Positions 1 through 8,442 of a DNA stretch of 28,742 nt are shown here, one piece after another (within the stretch, counting starts at the first letter, position 1; every line of letters begins with the position of its first letter). The stretch is from Lysobacterales bacterium (GTDB lineage: Bacteria; Pseudomonadota; Gammaproteobacteria; Xanthomonadales; Marinicellaceae), in contig JALSIL010000062.1 in assembly GCA_026990095.1 (NCBI GenBank), forward strand, positions 1 to 28,742, read 5' to 3'. The position numbers and the translations under genes were made by a program. The notes beneath the pieces are model-generated. The model searched no databases. It saw only the letters and a list, made by a program, of their open reading frames with translations, and was not told where the DNA came from.

Positions 1-460
1 CGTCCCATAAGGTGTTGGCACCAATAAATGTCGGCCCTGCATCTGTGCTAAGTTCGTATTGTTTATCTTTTTCGATTTTAATAATCTCTTCTAATTGCTT
101 TATTCTTTCAACCTCAGAAGCTGTTAGACGTACAGCCATACCAAAGTTTGCATAATAATAGTCAAATGTTTTCCCTAGGGGACGATTGATTATAGATTCT
201 ATCTGCGATTTTATTTGTGATAAATTGTCTTTTAAATATTGTAAATACTCTTGTGTAGCAACTGATTTTATATCAAGCTTCTTTGTTCCAGTTAAAGAGG
301 GCGAGGTTGCTCTTAGGTTGTTTATTCCACCATCATAATGAACTAAACCATCAAGATTTAGTGTTAAAATATACATCTCTTTGGCTGCTTCTTTAGTAGA
401 ACCTATGGCAGCTATTGAAAGCAGAATAAGTATTAATATAGATTGATTGATTTTTTTCAT
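1..460 (-). CDS. Secreted subtilisin-like (S8) serine protease, N-terminal part only
   Basis: The gene reads leftward from the ATG at 460 and runs off the window edge, so about 153 codons are visible. Residues 1-22 form a signal peptide (MKKINQSILILILLSIAA). Residues about 30-125 look like an inhibitor I9 propeptide: a region with YYYANFGMAVRLTASEVERI followed by a stretch ending in EKDKQYEL. Next comes TDAGPTFIGANTLWDG, the junction that typically precedes the catalytic domain of secreted subtilases (compare 'T..P.FIGA..vW.G'). The Asp-His-Ser catalytic residues lie outside the window, so activity cannot be judged. It starts 39 bases after ridA on the same strand and could be read from the ridA transcript; AGAGA lies just upstream of the ATG. 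The family call rests on the propeptide and junction only. Confidence 0.72.
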   Translation of the reverse strand, partial: MKKINQSILILILLSIAAIGSTKEAAKEMYILTLNLDGLVHYDGGINNLRATSPSLTGTKKLDIKSVATQEYLQYLKDNLSQIKSQIESIINRPLGKTFDYYYANFGMAVRLTASEVERIKQLEEIIKIEKDKQYELSTDAGPTFIGANTLWD

Positions 461-499
461 AATTGTCTCTAGTTTTTCTCAGTTTGTTGTACTAATGCA

Positions 500-877
500 T
501 TACACAGCAATAATCGCATCCATCTCAACCATGGCATTTTTGGGTAATCCTGCGACTTGAATTGCTGCTCGTGCAGGGTACGGTTGCTCAAAGTATTCGG
601 ACATAATAGCATTTAATGTGGCGAAATACGACAAGTCCTGTACAAAAATATTGAGTTTTAAAGTGTTTTGGAGGCTGGTACCTGCAGCTATAGCTATGGC
701 ATGTAGGTTATTGAAGACTTGATGAGTTTGCTTGGAAAAGTCTTCTTCTAACATTTCTCCTGTTTTCGGATTAATGGGAATTTGCCCTGAAGTGTATAAT
801 ACGCCATTGTGAACAACGGCTTGTGAATACGTTCCTATTGCGCTGGGCGCATTGTCTGTTTGAATAATTTTTCTCAT
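500..877 (-). CDS. ridA: RidA family enamine/imine deaminase
   Basis: The protein is 125 residues, the usual RidA length. RidA hydrolyses reactive 2-aminoacrylate and related enamine/imine intermediates released by PLP enzymes, protecting PLP-dependent enzymes in the cytoplasm. Visible family signatures are the N-terminal APSAIGTYSQAV segment, the SGQIPINPKTGE strand and the C-terminal PARAAIQVAGLPKNAMVEMD block. Arg103 in that block matches the substrate carboxylate-binding arginine of the family, and the VEM(D/E)A motif carries the conserved Glu. The ATG overlaps the spoT stop as ATGA, implying translational coupling. The order rpoZ-spoT-ridA is common in gammaproteobacteria. No terminator is visible between it and the protease gene downstream. 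Confidence 0.95.
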   Translation of the reverse strand: MRKIIQTDNAPSAIGTYSQAVVHNGVLYTSGQIPINPKTGEMLEEDFSKQTHQVFNNLHAIAIAAGTSLQNTLKLNIFVQDLSYFATLNAIMSEYFEQPYPARAAIQVAGLPKNAMVEMDAIIAV

Positions 878-3042
878 TTGAATTCTTTCCTGTTGGCTTT
901 TAAGACTTCGGGTAATTGCCTTAGTTTATATAAAATATTATTGAGTTTTTCGGTATCGGCAATGCTTAAGTGAAATTCTAACCCTGAATAATTGCCATCG
1001 CGATCAAGTTGCTCAAAGCGTTCGATATTGCCGTGGTTATCAGCCACAACACTGGCAAGTTTTGCCAGCACACCTTGTTTATTAATAACATCCATTTGTA
1101 TGGTTGTTTGAAACATCATGGTTTGTTCTAAATCCCAGTTCATGACTACCATGCGTTCTGGGTGCTTTTCGAGTTCTTCTAAGTTGGCACAATTTTTTCG
1201 GTGCACAACAATGCCTTTGGCGGGGCTTAAATAACCGACGATTTCATCACCAACAATGGGCTCACAACAATGCGGGTAATTGATGATAGACCCTTCTTTG
1301 CCCGTAATTGACAGGGCTTCTTTGGGCGAATAGGTTTTGCCAATTCCACGTTGCTTAAGTAAAGGCAAGAGTTTTTTTGCTGCTATTGAAGGCAACAACT
1401 CACCAAGAGCAAAAGATTTTAGCAACTCATCCATGCTTGCTTTTTTATAATACTTTAGTACGCGTTTGATGGCACGTTTGTCTAATGAATCAAAGGAGTA
1501 TCCATAGGTGTCTAAGGCTCTATCGAGCATTCTGTGACCCACAAAGACGGCATCTTCATCTTTGATTTGTTTTAAGGCTTGCCGAATGGCAGTTCGAGCC
1601 TTACTGGTGGTGACAATTTGCAACCATTCGGTTTGAGGTGTTGCTTTGTCATCGGTAATAATATTAACCGTTTGCCCAGTGTGGAGCTTTTGTTTTAAGG
1701 AGGCGGGCTTATCATTGACCTCAGAGGCAACCGCATGAGAACCAACTTTTGTGTGAATAGCATAAGCAAAATCCAAAACTGTGGAATTTAATGGTAATTG
1801 AATAATCTTTCCCCGTGGGGTGAAAACATAGATTTCATCGGTGATTAAATCTTTTTTCATGTTTTCGTAAAACTCCAATGAGCTTCCCGTGTTTTTTTGC
1901 AAACTGAGTAGAGAACCCAACCAGTTGCGTGCTAAAGTTAATCTTTTGTCATTTTTGTGGTCGTTTGATTTATACATCCAATGAGCGGCTACGCCAGATT
2001 CACACACTTTATCCATTTCATCGGTACGAATTTGTATCTCAATTGCCAGTCCATAGGGACCTGTTACCAAAGTGTGTAGGGATTGATAACCATTGGATTT
2101 TGGCACGGCGATATAATCTTTAAAACTGTGCTCGCGCGGGGCATAAAGCCCATGAATAGCGCCAAGTGCAATATAACAATCTTGAACAGATTTAACAATG
2201 ACTCGGATACCAAAAACATCATGAATTTGTTCAAATTTTAGGTTCTTTCTCTTTTGTTTTTTATAAATACTGTAGATGGATTTTTGCCTGCCATCAACTG
2301 TGGGTGTAAGTCCTGAGTGCAACAAAGCTTTTGAGATTTTCTTTTGAATTTTTTCGATGGCTTTTTTTCTGTTGCCTGATAATTCGTTGACATTTCTTAC
2401 TATTTTTTCAGAAATATTGGGAAGCAGTGCGGAAAATGCGTGATCTTCCATTTCTTCTTGTATTGATTTTAGTCCTAATCGTTCGGCAATAGGAGCATAA
2501 ACCTCAAGTGTTTCTCTAGCTATTCGTTTACGACTCGACTCGCTCATTGCTGCAATGGTGCGCATATTATGCAACCTATCGGCAAGTTTGATGATAATAA
2601 CACGCACATCTTCTGCCATGGCAAAAAGCATTTTGACGAAGGTTTCTGCTTGCGCTTCGTGCAAATTGCGGAACTTGAGTTTATCCAGTTTGGTAACGGC
2701 TTGAACGAGGTATGCAACCGTTTTATTAAATTGTTTTTTTAACGCTTTTTCAGTAACATCGGTGTCTTCTATGGTGTCGTGCAACAGGGCGGCACATAAG
2801 GTATTAATGTCAAACTGATGCTTGGCTAGAATCGCAGCAACTGTAATTGGGTGTGTAATATAGGGTTCACCCGATTTGCGGAATTGTTTTCTGTGTGCGG
2901 TGGCTCCATAATTGATTGCTTTTGAAAGAATCAACTGTTCATTAGGCTTTAAATAGTTATTGGTTAGGTTGGTGAGTGTTTTTTGTGCAGAAACAACTGC
3001 AGGGTGAGTGAGTATGGTCGTGACTGTGGGTTCTTCAGTCAC
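874..3042 (-). CDS. spoT: Bifunctional (p)ppGpp synthetase/hydrolase SpoT
   Basis: The protein has 722 residues and full RelA/SpoT domain order. The N-terminal HD hydrolase domain carries ITHP, LLHDTIEDT and KLADRLHNMRT, so all metal-binding positions look intact. The synthetase domain has IHDVFGIRVIV, NGYQSLHT and EIQIRT. A TGS domain (DEIYVFTPRGKIIQLP) and a C-terminal ACT domain (TTIQMDVINKQGVLAKLASV) follow, with YPHCCEPIVGDEIVGY before the ACT domain. It therefore most likely makes and degrades (p)ppGpp in the stringent response. The synthetase switch motif, normally RxKD in bifunctional enzymes and ExDD in RelA, reads SFKD here: Arg is replaced by Ser while Lys-Asp is kept. The gene lies 44 bases after rpoZ and overlaps ridA by four bases. 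Confidence 0.96.
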   Translation of the reverse strand: MTEEPTVTTILTHPAVVSAQKTLTNLTNNYLKPNEQLILSKAINYGATAHRKQFRKSGEPYITHPITVAAILAKHQFDINTLCAALLHDTIEDTDVTEKALKKQFNKTVAYLVQAVTKLDKLKFRNLHEAQAETFVKMLFAMAEDVRVIIIKLADRLHNMRTIAAMSESSRKRIARETLEVYAPIAERLGLKSIQEEMEDHAFSALLPNISEKIVRNVNELSGNRKKAIEKIQKKISKALLHSGLTPTVDGRQKSIYSIYKKQKRKNLKFEQIHDVFGIRVIVKSVQDCYIALGAIHGLYAPREHSFKDYIAVPKSNGYQSLHTLVTGPYGLAIEIQIRTDEMDKVCESGVAAHWMYKSNDHKNDKRLTLARNWLGSLLSLQKNTGSSLEFYENMKKDLITDEIYVFTPRGKIIQLPLNSTVLDFAYAIHTKVGSHAVASEVNDKPASLKQKLHTGQTVNIITDDKATPQTEWLQIVTTSKARTAIRQALKQIKDEDAVFVGHRMLDRALDTYGYSFDSLDKRAIKRVLKYYKKASMDELLKSFALGELLPSIAAKKLLPLLKQRGIGKTYSPKEALSITGKEGSIINYPHCCEPIVGDEIVGYLSPAKGIVVHRKNCANLEELEKHPERMVVMNWDLEQTMMFQTTIQMDVINKQGVLAKLASVVADNHGNIERFEQLDRDGNYSGLEFHLSIADTEKLNNILYKLRQLPEVLKANRKEFK

Positions 3043-3086
3043 GACTTATTTGGGGTTATCGTGTTAATAATTACCTGCATTTGAAG

Positions 3087-3362
3087 TTAAATCATTTGAG
3101 AATCTTGTTCTTCTGCAGCCGCATTCCATTCATCAAGTTCTTGAACGCGTTTTTGTTCGAGCTCTAATTCTTTTAATTTTTCAGTTGTCATTAACCCAGC
3201 AGCGATTTCACGTAACGCCAAAACGGTTGGTTTGTCATTCTCTTCTTCAACCAATGGTGCTTGACCGTTGGCAATTAAACGGGCGCGTTTTGCGGCTAAC
3301 TGAACCAACTCAAATCGGTTATCAACAAATTCTAAACAATCTTCAACTGTAACTCTTGCCAT
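3087..3362 (-). CDS. rpoZ: RNA polymerase omega subunit
   Basis: This is a 91-residue protein with the omega N-terminus MARVTVEDCLEFVDNRFELV, then AAKRARLIANG and a KPTVLALREIAAG block, all diagnostic of RpoZ. Omega helps beta-prime fold and assemble, and in enterobacteria it contributes to the ppGpp site on RNA polymerase, which fits its position just before spoT. The Shine-Dalgarno sequence AGGA sits seven bases before the ATG. The C-terminal tail is acidic and Gln/Glu-rich. In many gammaproteobacteria gmk directly precedes rpoZ; here gmk lies about 15 kb away on the other strand. Confidence 0.95.
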   Translation of the reverse strand: MARVTVEDCLEFVDNRFELVQLAAKRARLIANGQAPLVEEENDKPTVLALREIAAGLMTTEKLKELELEQKRVQELDEWNAAAEEQDSQMI

Positions 3363-3393
3363 TATCTTTTCCTAAATATCTAAAGTGTTATGC

Positions 3394-3421
3394 ATTATTA
3401 TGCGACCCGCTATGATAACAA
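3394..3421 (-). promoter_or_regulatory. Putative sigma-70 promoter for rpoZ-spoT-ridA
   Basis: On the minus strand, TTGTTA (3421-3416) and AATAAT (3399-3394) are separated by 16 bases. The match is 4/6 and 5/6 to consensus. The predicted start lies about 25 bases upstream of the rpoZ ATG. The region is only 75 bases between the hutF stop and rpoZ, so read-through from hutF may also contribute. Confidence 0.42.
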
Positions 3422-3437
3422 AAAAAAATCAAAATAC

Positions 3438-4778
3438 TTAGTTTCTTAGTGATTTTAATGTGTTTTTGTAGTTTTCTTTAATGCTTTGTTGCATTGGAAT
3501 GATTTTTTTGCCTTTTAAGTAAGTTTGGTAAGAAATTTGGTTATTGGCAAAAATCACCGAATCCAAACATTTCTCTCCTGATAAGTTAACTAATAAGGGA
3601 TGACTTGTATCTAAACTAATCCAATTGGCTTGTTGTCCTATTTGTATGCCATCAACAGGCAATTGGCAAGCTTGTGCACCACCATTAACAGCTTTTATCC
3701 ATAGTAATGTGCCGACATGTCGATTACTTGATGAACTAGCAATCACTCGTTGTTGCTTGTGCAAGCGTTGAGAATATTCCAGCATTTGTATTTCTTGGAA
3801 AGGGTTAATCATAATATGGCTATCCGAACCAATCGAAAGCCTGCCTTGCTGGTGCAAAAACTCAGGCAATCGAAACACGCCATCGCCTAAGTTGGCTTCT
3901 GTTAGTGGGCAAATTCCTGCAATGGCATGTGAGTTGGCAATGAGTTTTATCTCTTTATCATCAAGATGAGTGGCATGCACTAAACACCAGTTTTTATCAA
4001 TATTGATGTGCTGGTATAAGTACTCAACTGGTCGCATTTGAGTGTGTTGTTGAATTTGTTCGATTTCTGCTTGCTGTTCTGCAATATGTATGTGGATAGG
4101 TTGTCCTTTGTCTAATTCTTTGAGAACATACTGCATTTGTTCCAATGAAACAGCGCGCAGAGAATGAAAACATATTCCTGTGTTTTGTTCTTCAAAGAGT
4201 TGTTTTTGTAGGGACTCATAAAGTGCAATGTATTCATCAGTATCAAGCTTGAATCGTTGTTGCAAAGGGCTTAGTTGACTGCCATTAATATGGGCTTGCG
4301 TATATAAAACGGGCAGCAATGTAAGGGAAATTCCCACGTCGTGTGCGGCTTTTATAATCGCTAATGACATGTTTTTTACGTTATTATTATCGCTTAAATC
4401 ACGGTGTATGTAATGAAATTCGCACACCGAAGTGTACCCCGCTTCTAGCATTTCACTATAAGCGTATTTAGCAATATGATAGAGTTGTTTGGCATTAATT
4501 TGATTGGCGTATTGGTACATTAAATCTCGCCAGGACCAAAAACTGTCAGTATCTGCCGTTTTAAATTCGGTTAATCCAGCCATACACCGCTGAAACACAT
4601 GAGAATGGCAGTTGGGAATGGTTGGGATAACGCAATCCAATACGATATCACCGTCTTGTTTTGTTGCATTTGGGCTGATTTTTGAAAATTTGCCATTAGC
4701 ATCAATAATGACGCGAACGTTATCATGCCACTTGTCAGCAAGCAATGCTCGATTAAAAAAATAGCTTCTATCTACCAT
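3438..4778 (-). CDS. hutF: Formimidoylglutamate deiminase HutF
   Basis: HutF converts N-formimino-L-glutamate to N-formyl-L-glutamate plus ammonia in the five-step histidine degradation route. The protein has the amidohydrolase fold. The first metal site is NCHSHVFQR (His58 and His60), followed by the family-specific MAGLTE and DSFWSWRDLMY block, then HIHIAEQ, VHATHLDD and GSDSH, supplying the remaining metal and catalytic residues. I chose the ATG at 4778 because MVDRSYFFNRALLADKW matches the usual HutF start. An in-frame TTG at 4805 has AGGAGG upstream, but with only three bases of spacing. The start overlaps the stop of the dehydrogenase by seven bases (ATGGTAG), so the two are probably coupled. 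No other hut gene is in the window. Confidence 0.9.
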   Translation of the reverse strand: MVDRSYFFNRALLADKWHDNVRVIIDANGKFSKISPNATKQDGDIVLDCVIPTIPNCHSHVFQRCMAGLTEFKTADTDSFWSWRDLMYQYANQINAKQLYHIAKYAYSEMLEAGYTSVCEFHYIHRDLSDNNNVKNMSLAIIKAAHDVGISLTLLPVLYTQAHINGSQLSPLQQRFKLDTDEYIALYESLQKQLFEEQNTGICFHSLRAVSLEQMQYVLKELDKGQPIHIHIAEQQAEIEQIQQHTQMRPVEYLYQHINIDKNWCLVHATHLDDKEIKLIANSHAIAGICPLTEANLGDGVFRLPEFLHQQGRLSIGSDSHIMINPFQEIQMLEYSQRLHKQQRVIASSSSNRHVGTLLWIKAVNGGAQACQLPVDGIQIGQQANWISLDTSHPLLVNLSGEKCLDSVIFANNQISYQTYLKGKKIIPMQQSIKENYKNTLKSLRN

Positions 4779-5431
4779 GGCAATTCTGTCCCGTCTGTGT
4801 GCCAAAATCCTCCTGAATTACCTAAATTAAGTTCCTTGATGCGTTGAATAAGCCCCTGTGCAGATTCTTGTGCATCTATAAACCCTTGATTGCCAGTCAT
4901 GTCGGTTCGCACATACCCTGGATGCAATAAAGCCACCGCAATGCCTTTGGGTTTTAAGTCATGTGCCAAACAACTGCCGACCATATTAACGGCAGCTTTA
5001 CTGATTCGGTAACCGTATTGCCCGCCAGAACCATCGGCAATGGAGCCCATTCGAGATGTGATAATGGCAATTTTAGCACCATTTGATAAGTGCGGCAGGA
5101 AATTCTCTGTTACCCGCAAGGGTCCCAAGGTATTGATTTCAAATTGTTGACGAATGGCGTCGTAGTCAAGATTTTCTAAATCCATGCTGCTTAAAATGCC
5201 AGCGTTATTAATCAACAAATCAAGCTTTGCAGTCGTGAGTTTATCGGCCAGATTTTTGACCGATTGACTATCACCGACATCAAAACCTGTCTCAATCTGA
5301 CAATTAAGTGCATCCAGCTCTTTACTCGAATGACGGCAAGCGGCAATGACTTTGTAGTTTTGTTGCTGTAATTGTTTGGCAATCTCTAATCCAATGCCGC
5401 GGTTGGCTCCTGTAATTAATGCAGTTTTCAT
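4772..5431 (-). CDS. Short-chain dehydrogenase/reductase, C-factor-like
   Basis: This is a 219-residue classical SDR. The NAD(P)-binding glycine motif TGANRGIG is at residues 7-14, the NNAG motif at 75-78, and the catalytic Tyr141-x3-Lys145 lies in YGYRISKAAVNM. The preceding TSRMGS provides the catalytic serine. RHSSK after the second strand suggests NADP(H), because a basic residue sits where the 2'-phosphate binds. The length and the HPGYVRTDMTG segment resemble the C-factor/CsgA-like SDR group. The substrate cannot be read from sequence. It is the first gene of the minus-strand run leading into hutF, but a link to histidine catabolism is not established. Confidence 0.85.
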   Translation of the reverse strand: MKTALITGANRGIGLEIAKQLQQQNYKVIAACRHSSKELDALNCQIETGFDVGDSQSVKNLADKLTTAKLDLLINNAGILSSMDLENLDYDAIRQQFEINTLGPLRVTENFLPHLSNGAKIAIITSRMGSIADGSGGQYGYRISKAAVNMVGSCLAHDLKPKGIAVALLHPGYVRTDMTGNQGFIDAQESAQGLIQRIKELNLGNSGGFWHTDGTELPW

Positions 5432-5457
5432 CTGAGTAATTTGTGTTAAGAGCCGAT

Positions 5458-5465
5458 ATTATACT
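5458..5465. promoter_or_regulatory. Overlapping divergent -10 elements between the SDR and nucleosidase genes
   Basis: The 95-base region between the two divergent starts contains ATTATACT. On the minus strand it reads TATAAT (5463-5458), about 27 bases before the SDR ATG. On the plus strand it reads TATACT (5460-5465), about 60 bases before the nucleosidase ATG. No good -35 is visible on either side, so both may be weak or activator-dependent. Confidence 0.33.
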
Positions 5466-5526
5466 GCATGGTTGTGCAAACGTTTTGTTTTTGTGTAAGA
5501 TGTCGTTTTTACCGTTCAAAAAAGGC

Positions 5527-6087
5527 ATGAATTATATTATTGTCACCGCATTGCAAGACGAAGCAGTTGGTTTAGAAAAATTAGCACCAGTGATTCACAC
5601 GGGAATTGGAAAAATCAATGCTTGTATAAAATTGTATGAAGCAATTTTGACGTTTTCACCTGAATTGGTTATTAACTACGGAACCGCAGGTGGTGTTGCC
5701 AATTTGATTGGTTTGCATAAAGTCGCTCACTTTGTGCAAGCTGATATGGATGTAAGAGGGTTGAATTTTCCGCGTGGCATTACGCCTTTGAGCAATGAAG
5801 TTTTGCCTGAAAAGCAAGGCATTGTTTTGGGCACTAGTGATCGCTTTATTACGGATGCTAAAAAACAGCTTGAAGGACTTGGTATTGAGATTGACCTAGT
5901 GGATATGGAAGCTTATGCTTTAAAGAAAGTGTGCGAGCATCATGATGTCGCTTTTGAGGCGTATAAATTTATTAGTGATAATGCCAATGAGTCCGCAGGA
6001 GAGGATTGGGTCAATGCCGTCAAAAAGGGCACGCATCTATTTGCTGAGCTCATGCAAAAAAAATACGGTAACTCGCTCTTACTCTAG
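5527..6087 (+). CDS. Short nucleoside phosphorylase-family (MTA/SAH nucleosidase-like) protein
   Basis: From the ATG at 5527 the protein is 186 residues and begins MNYIIVTALQDEA, the normal opening of this fold. The long frame could be extended to a GTG at 5443, but those residues do not resemble the family. Features of the PNP/UDP phosphorylase superfamily are THTGIGK-like HTGIGKINA, the glycine strand INYGTAGGV, VDMEAYAL (purine and ribose binding Glu, as MEAA/MEGA in MTA/SAH nucleosidase) and the catalytic Asp in KFISDNAN. It is shorter than E. coli Mtn (232 residues). Likely activity is N-glycosidic cleavage of a purine nucleoside such as methylthioadenosine; the exact substrate is uncertain. 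It stands alone, divergent from the SDR and convergent with the lipoprotein gene. Confidence 0.78.
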   Translation: MNYIIVTALQDEAVGLEKLAPVIHTGIGKINACIKLYEAILTFSPELVINYGTAGGVANLIGLHKVAHFVQADMDVRGLNFPRGITPLSNEVLPEKQGIVLGTSDRFITDAKKQLEGLGIEIDLVDMEAYALKKVCEHHDVAFEAYKFISDNANESAGEDWVNAVKKGTHLFAELMQKKYGNSLLL

Positions 6088-6133
6088 GCTACACTTCCCT
6101 AATAAGGATGGACAAAGTCTTTCAGTAAAGGTT

Positions 6134-6565
6134 TTATCTGTATTTGTTCACGCTTGAGGGCACTAAATGGAGTGTTGATTCTTTGTGCATGTATTCTTTT
6201 CCCTTGTTGTAAGTGGCTTTACATTGCAGAGTGTAGTCAATGGTTTTGTCATGATTGTTAGTCGGCAAGGAAGTTAAATTAAAAGGTATAATTTCTGTCG
6301 AAAAAGCACCGAGATCAATGTTGGTTGTTTTGGTTAATTTAATTGAGGGTTGCTCACCAAGAATTAAATCGCAATCCATTGAGGTTAAGGTTTTTTCAAC
6401 ACTGGTGCGGTATTCAAAACGCAATTCTATGTTATTGTGTTTAAAATCTAGCGAACTTATTTGCACATCTGAAGGGGTGCGTTGTTTTTCATGTACACGG
6501 CGAGATGGGCTGCTACCACATGAATTGATTAAAATGAATAAAGCTAAAATAGATAGAATTTTCAT
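6134..6565 (-). CDS. Small lipoprotein of unknown function after the peptide permeases
   Basis: The 143-residue protein starts with a lipoprotein signal sequence, MKILSILALFILINSC, with the acylated Cys at residue 16, followed by GSSPSRRVHEKQRTP. Ser, rather than Asp, follows the Cys region, so outer-membrane targeting would be expected. The mature part looks beta-rich, with one Cys pair (Cys in SMDCDL and in LQCKAT) that could form a disulfide. I do not recognise a family. Its ATG overlaps the oppC stop by one base (TAATG), so it is translated as the last gene of the transporter operon. A periplasmic role with the transporter is an inference from position. Confidence 0.75.
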   Translation of the reverse strand: MKILSILALFILINSCGSSPSRRVHEKQRTPSDVQISSLDFKHNNIELRFEYRTSVEKTLTSMDCDLILGEQPSIKLTKTTNIDLGAFSTEIIPFNLTSLPTNNHDKTIDYTLQCKATYNKGKEYMHKESTLHLVPSSVNKYR

Positions 6566-7467
6566 TAGCTGACCTTTTTGGGATCAAGTGCATCTTGCAT
6601 GGAATCAGAAAACATATTAAAAGCGATAACAAGCACGAATAAGAACACAGATGAAGAGAGAAAATTATTAAAATGCCCTGCCAGGACATCTTGAGTGGAT
6701 TCTGAAATCATTAATCCCCATGAAACACCATCTTTAACACCGAGTCCCAAAAAGCTCAAGATGACTTCTGATTTAATGGCCGCTACAAAAGCAATAGTCG
6801 ATTGCACCAGCAAAATATGTGAGGTATTTGGCATAATGTGTTTGAAGATGATGTTTGTTTCGGTGACACCTATTGACTTGGCTGCCTCGACAAATTCTTG
6901 TCCTTTGAGTTTTATAACTTCACCACGCACTACCCGAGCCGTTCCTGTCCAAAAGGTGGCAATCATGGCAATATGCATGGCAAATGGGTTCTCTTTTAAA
7001 GCAAAAGCAACAGCTGCTACAAACAAATAAAATGGAATGGAGTCGAGGACTCCCATTAGCCATAGAATGACAGAATCAACCCAAGTGCCGCTAAAATAGC
7101 CAGACAAAGAACCTAAAATAGCCCCAAAAACTGTGGATAAAACTGCCACAACAAACCCCACTTCAAAAGCTACTTTGGTGCTGTAAATGACGCGGGTTAA
7201 TACATCTGATCCAATAACATTGGTTCCAAACAAGTGTTGCATGCTTGGTCCTTGCCATAAATCATCAGAAGTATCGCTCCAAGCCCCTCCCCAGATTCCA
7301 AACCACACACCCAAAGCAATGATAAAGTAAATCAGCACAATAAATGCACCTGTTTTCCCCATGCGATCACGCTTAAATTTATACCACGCTTTGTCCCACA
7401 GAGAGTCCCCTTTTTCAAAATTATTAGGGTCAAATTCGTTTGCATTAGTTAAAGTTTTTGATGTCAT
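6565..7467 (-). CDS. oppC: Peptide ABC transporter permease, OppC type
   Basis: This 300-residue inner-membrane protein has an OppC-type N-terminal soluble stretch ending WYKFKRDRMGKTGAF, then a first membrane span (IVLIYFIIALGVWFGIWG). About five further spans follow, as expected for the DppC/OppC family. The EAA loop that docks the ATPase is visible as EFVEAAKSIGVTETNIIFKHIMPN. The C-terminus ends MFSDSMQDALDPKKVS, resembling the GDxLRDxLDPR end of the family. It follows oppB with a one-base TAATG overlap and precedes the small lipoprotein with another. With OppB it should form the membrane channel; the required ATPase subunits are not in the window. Confidence 0.92.
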   Translation of the reverse strand: MTSKTLTNANEFDPNNFEKGDSLWDKAWYKFKRDRMGKTGAFIVLIYFIIALGVWFGIWGGAWSDTSDDLWQGPSMQHLFGTNVIGSDVLTRVIYSTKVAFEVGFVVAVLSTVFGAILGSLSGYFSGTWVDSVILWLMGVLDSIPFYLFVAAVAFALKENPFAMHIAMIATFWTGTARVVRGEVIKLKGQEFVEAAKSIGVTETNIIFKHIMPNTSHILLVQSTIAFVAAIKSEVILSFLGLGVKDGVSWGLMISESTQDVLAGHFNNFLSSSVFLFVLVIAFNMFSDSMQDALDPKKVS

Positions 7468-8438
7468 TATTTGAGCTCCACACGCGGATCAAAGACGCGG
7501 TATAAGATGTCGGTTAATAATAGCACGATGACGAATAACACAGCCGTTAAACCAACAATGGCTTTTAGGATATTTTGATCGCCCGCAACAATAGCATCGT
7601 AAGTGATTTTGCCAACACCAGGAATACCAAAGTAACTCTCAATCAACAAACTGCCGCTAACAACAACCAAAGGAATGGAAAACATAATGCGTGTAGTGAT
7701 AGGCACCATGGCATTTTTTAAAATGCTTTTAAACAAGATAGATGCAGGTTTATGTCCAAAGGCTCTGGCTGTTCGCACATGGTCTTTGGTCATTTCTTCA
7801 ACCAAAACAGCACGATAGAACCGGGTGTTGTATCCCAGAGCAACAAATACTGTTGCAAGTGTTGGTACGGTGACGTATTTGAAGTATTGAGACCAAATAA
7901 TGTTGCCCTCGTTATTGTAGACCTCCCACCCTCTAACGGGAAATAAATCAAGCCCATAAGAAGAGCAAAACAGCAATTGAAAAGCGATAATTACAATTAA
8001 AAAAGAGATGCTCATGCCAACAACTGAGCCTGTCATAATCAGTTTATCCAACCACGTCCCTCGATGATAGGCAGCAAATAATGCCAATGCTACTGCAATG
8101 ATATTACCCAATATAAAACCAGGAATAATTAAGTGCAGCGAAACAGGCATAGTTTCTTTTAAAATGGTTGAGACTTTTTTGTCAGTCATTTGAGAACTGC
8201 CAAAGTCCAGAGTTACTAATTGTTTGAGGTAATTACCATAGCGTTTGACAAAGGATTGATCGTAACCCAATTCATGTCGGACATCTATAATATCCTGTTG
8301 AGTTGGATTTTTACCAAGTTTTTCCCATGTTAAGTCAGGTCCAAAATAAACCATGAGCAAAAATGAAATAAACGTTACACCCAATATTAAAGGAATGCCA
8401 CCAAACAGTTTACGTACTGCAAATTTTAAAATATCCAC
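7467..8438 (-). CDS. oppB: Peptide ABC transporter permease, OppB type
   Basis: The 323-residue inner-membrane protein starts with the OppB/DppB N-terminus (FAVRKLFGGIPLILGVTFISF). It then has the LGKNPTQQDIIDVRHELGYDQSFVKRYGNYLKQLV-type periplasmic loop, in which homologues carry 'LGLDqPl..qY..wl'. The coupling loop reads HVRTARAFGHKPASILFKSI, corresponding to the EAA motif. The end DILYRVFDPRVELK is the usual OppB finish. It lies four bases after oppA and overlaps oppC by one base. Substrates are probably peptides, but this family also carries other solutes, and the binding protein sets specificity. Confidence 0.93.
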   Translation of the reverse strand: MDILKFAVRKLFGGIPLILGVTFISFLLMVYFGPDLTWEKLGKNPTQQDIIDVRHELGYDQSFVKRYGNYLKQLVTLDFGSSQMTDKKVSTILKETMPVSLHLIIPGFILGNIIAVALALFAAYHRGTWLDKLIMTGSVVGMSISFLIVIIAFQLLFCSSYGLDLFPVRGWEVYNNEGNIIWSQYFKYVTVPTLATVFVALGYNTRFYRAVLVEEMTKDHVRTARAFGHKPASILFKSILKNAMVPITTRIMFSIPLVVVSGSLLIESYFGIPGVGKITYDAIVAGDQNILKAIVGLTAVLFVIVLLLTDILYRVFDPRVELK

Positions 8439-8442
8439 TTAT

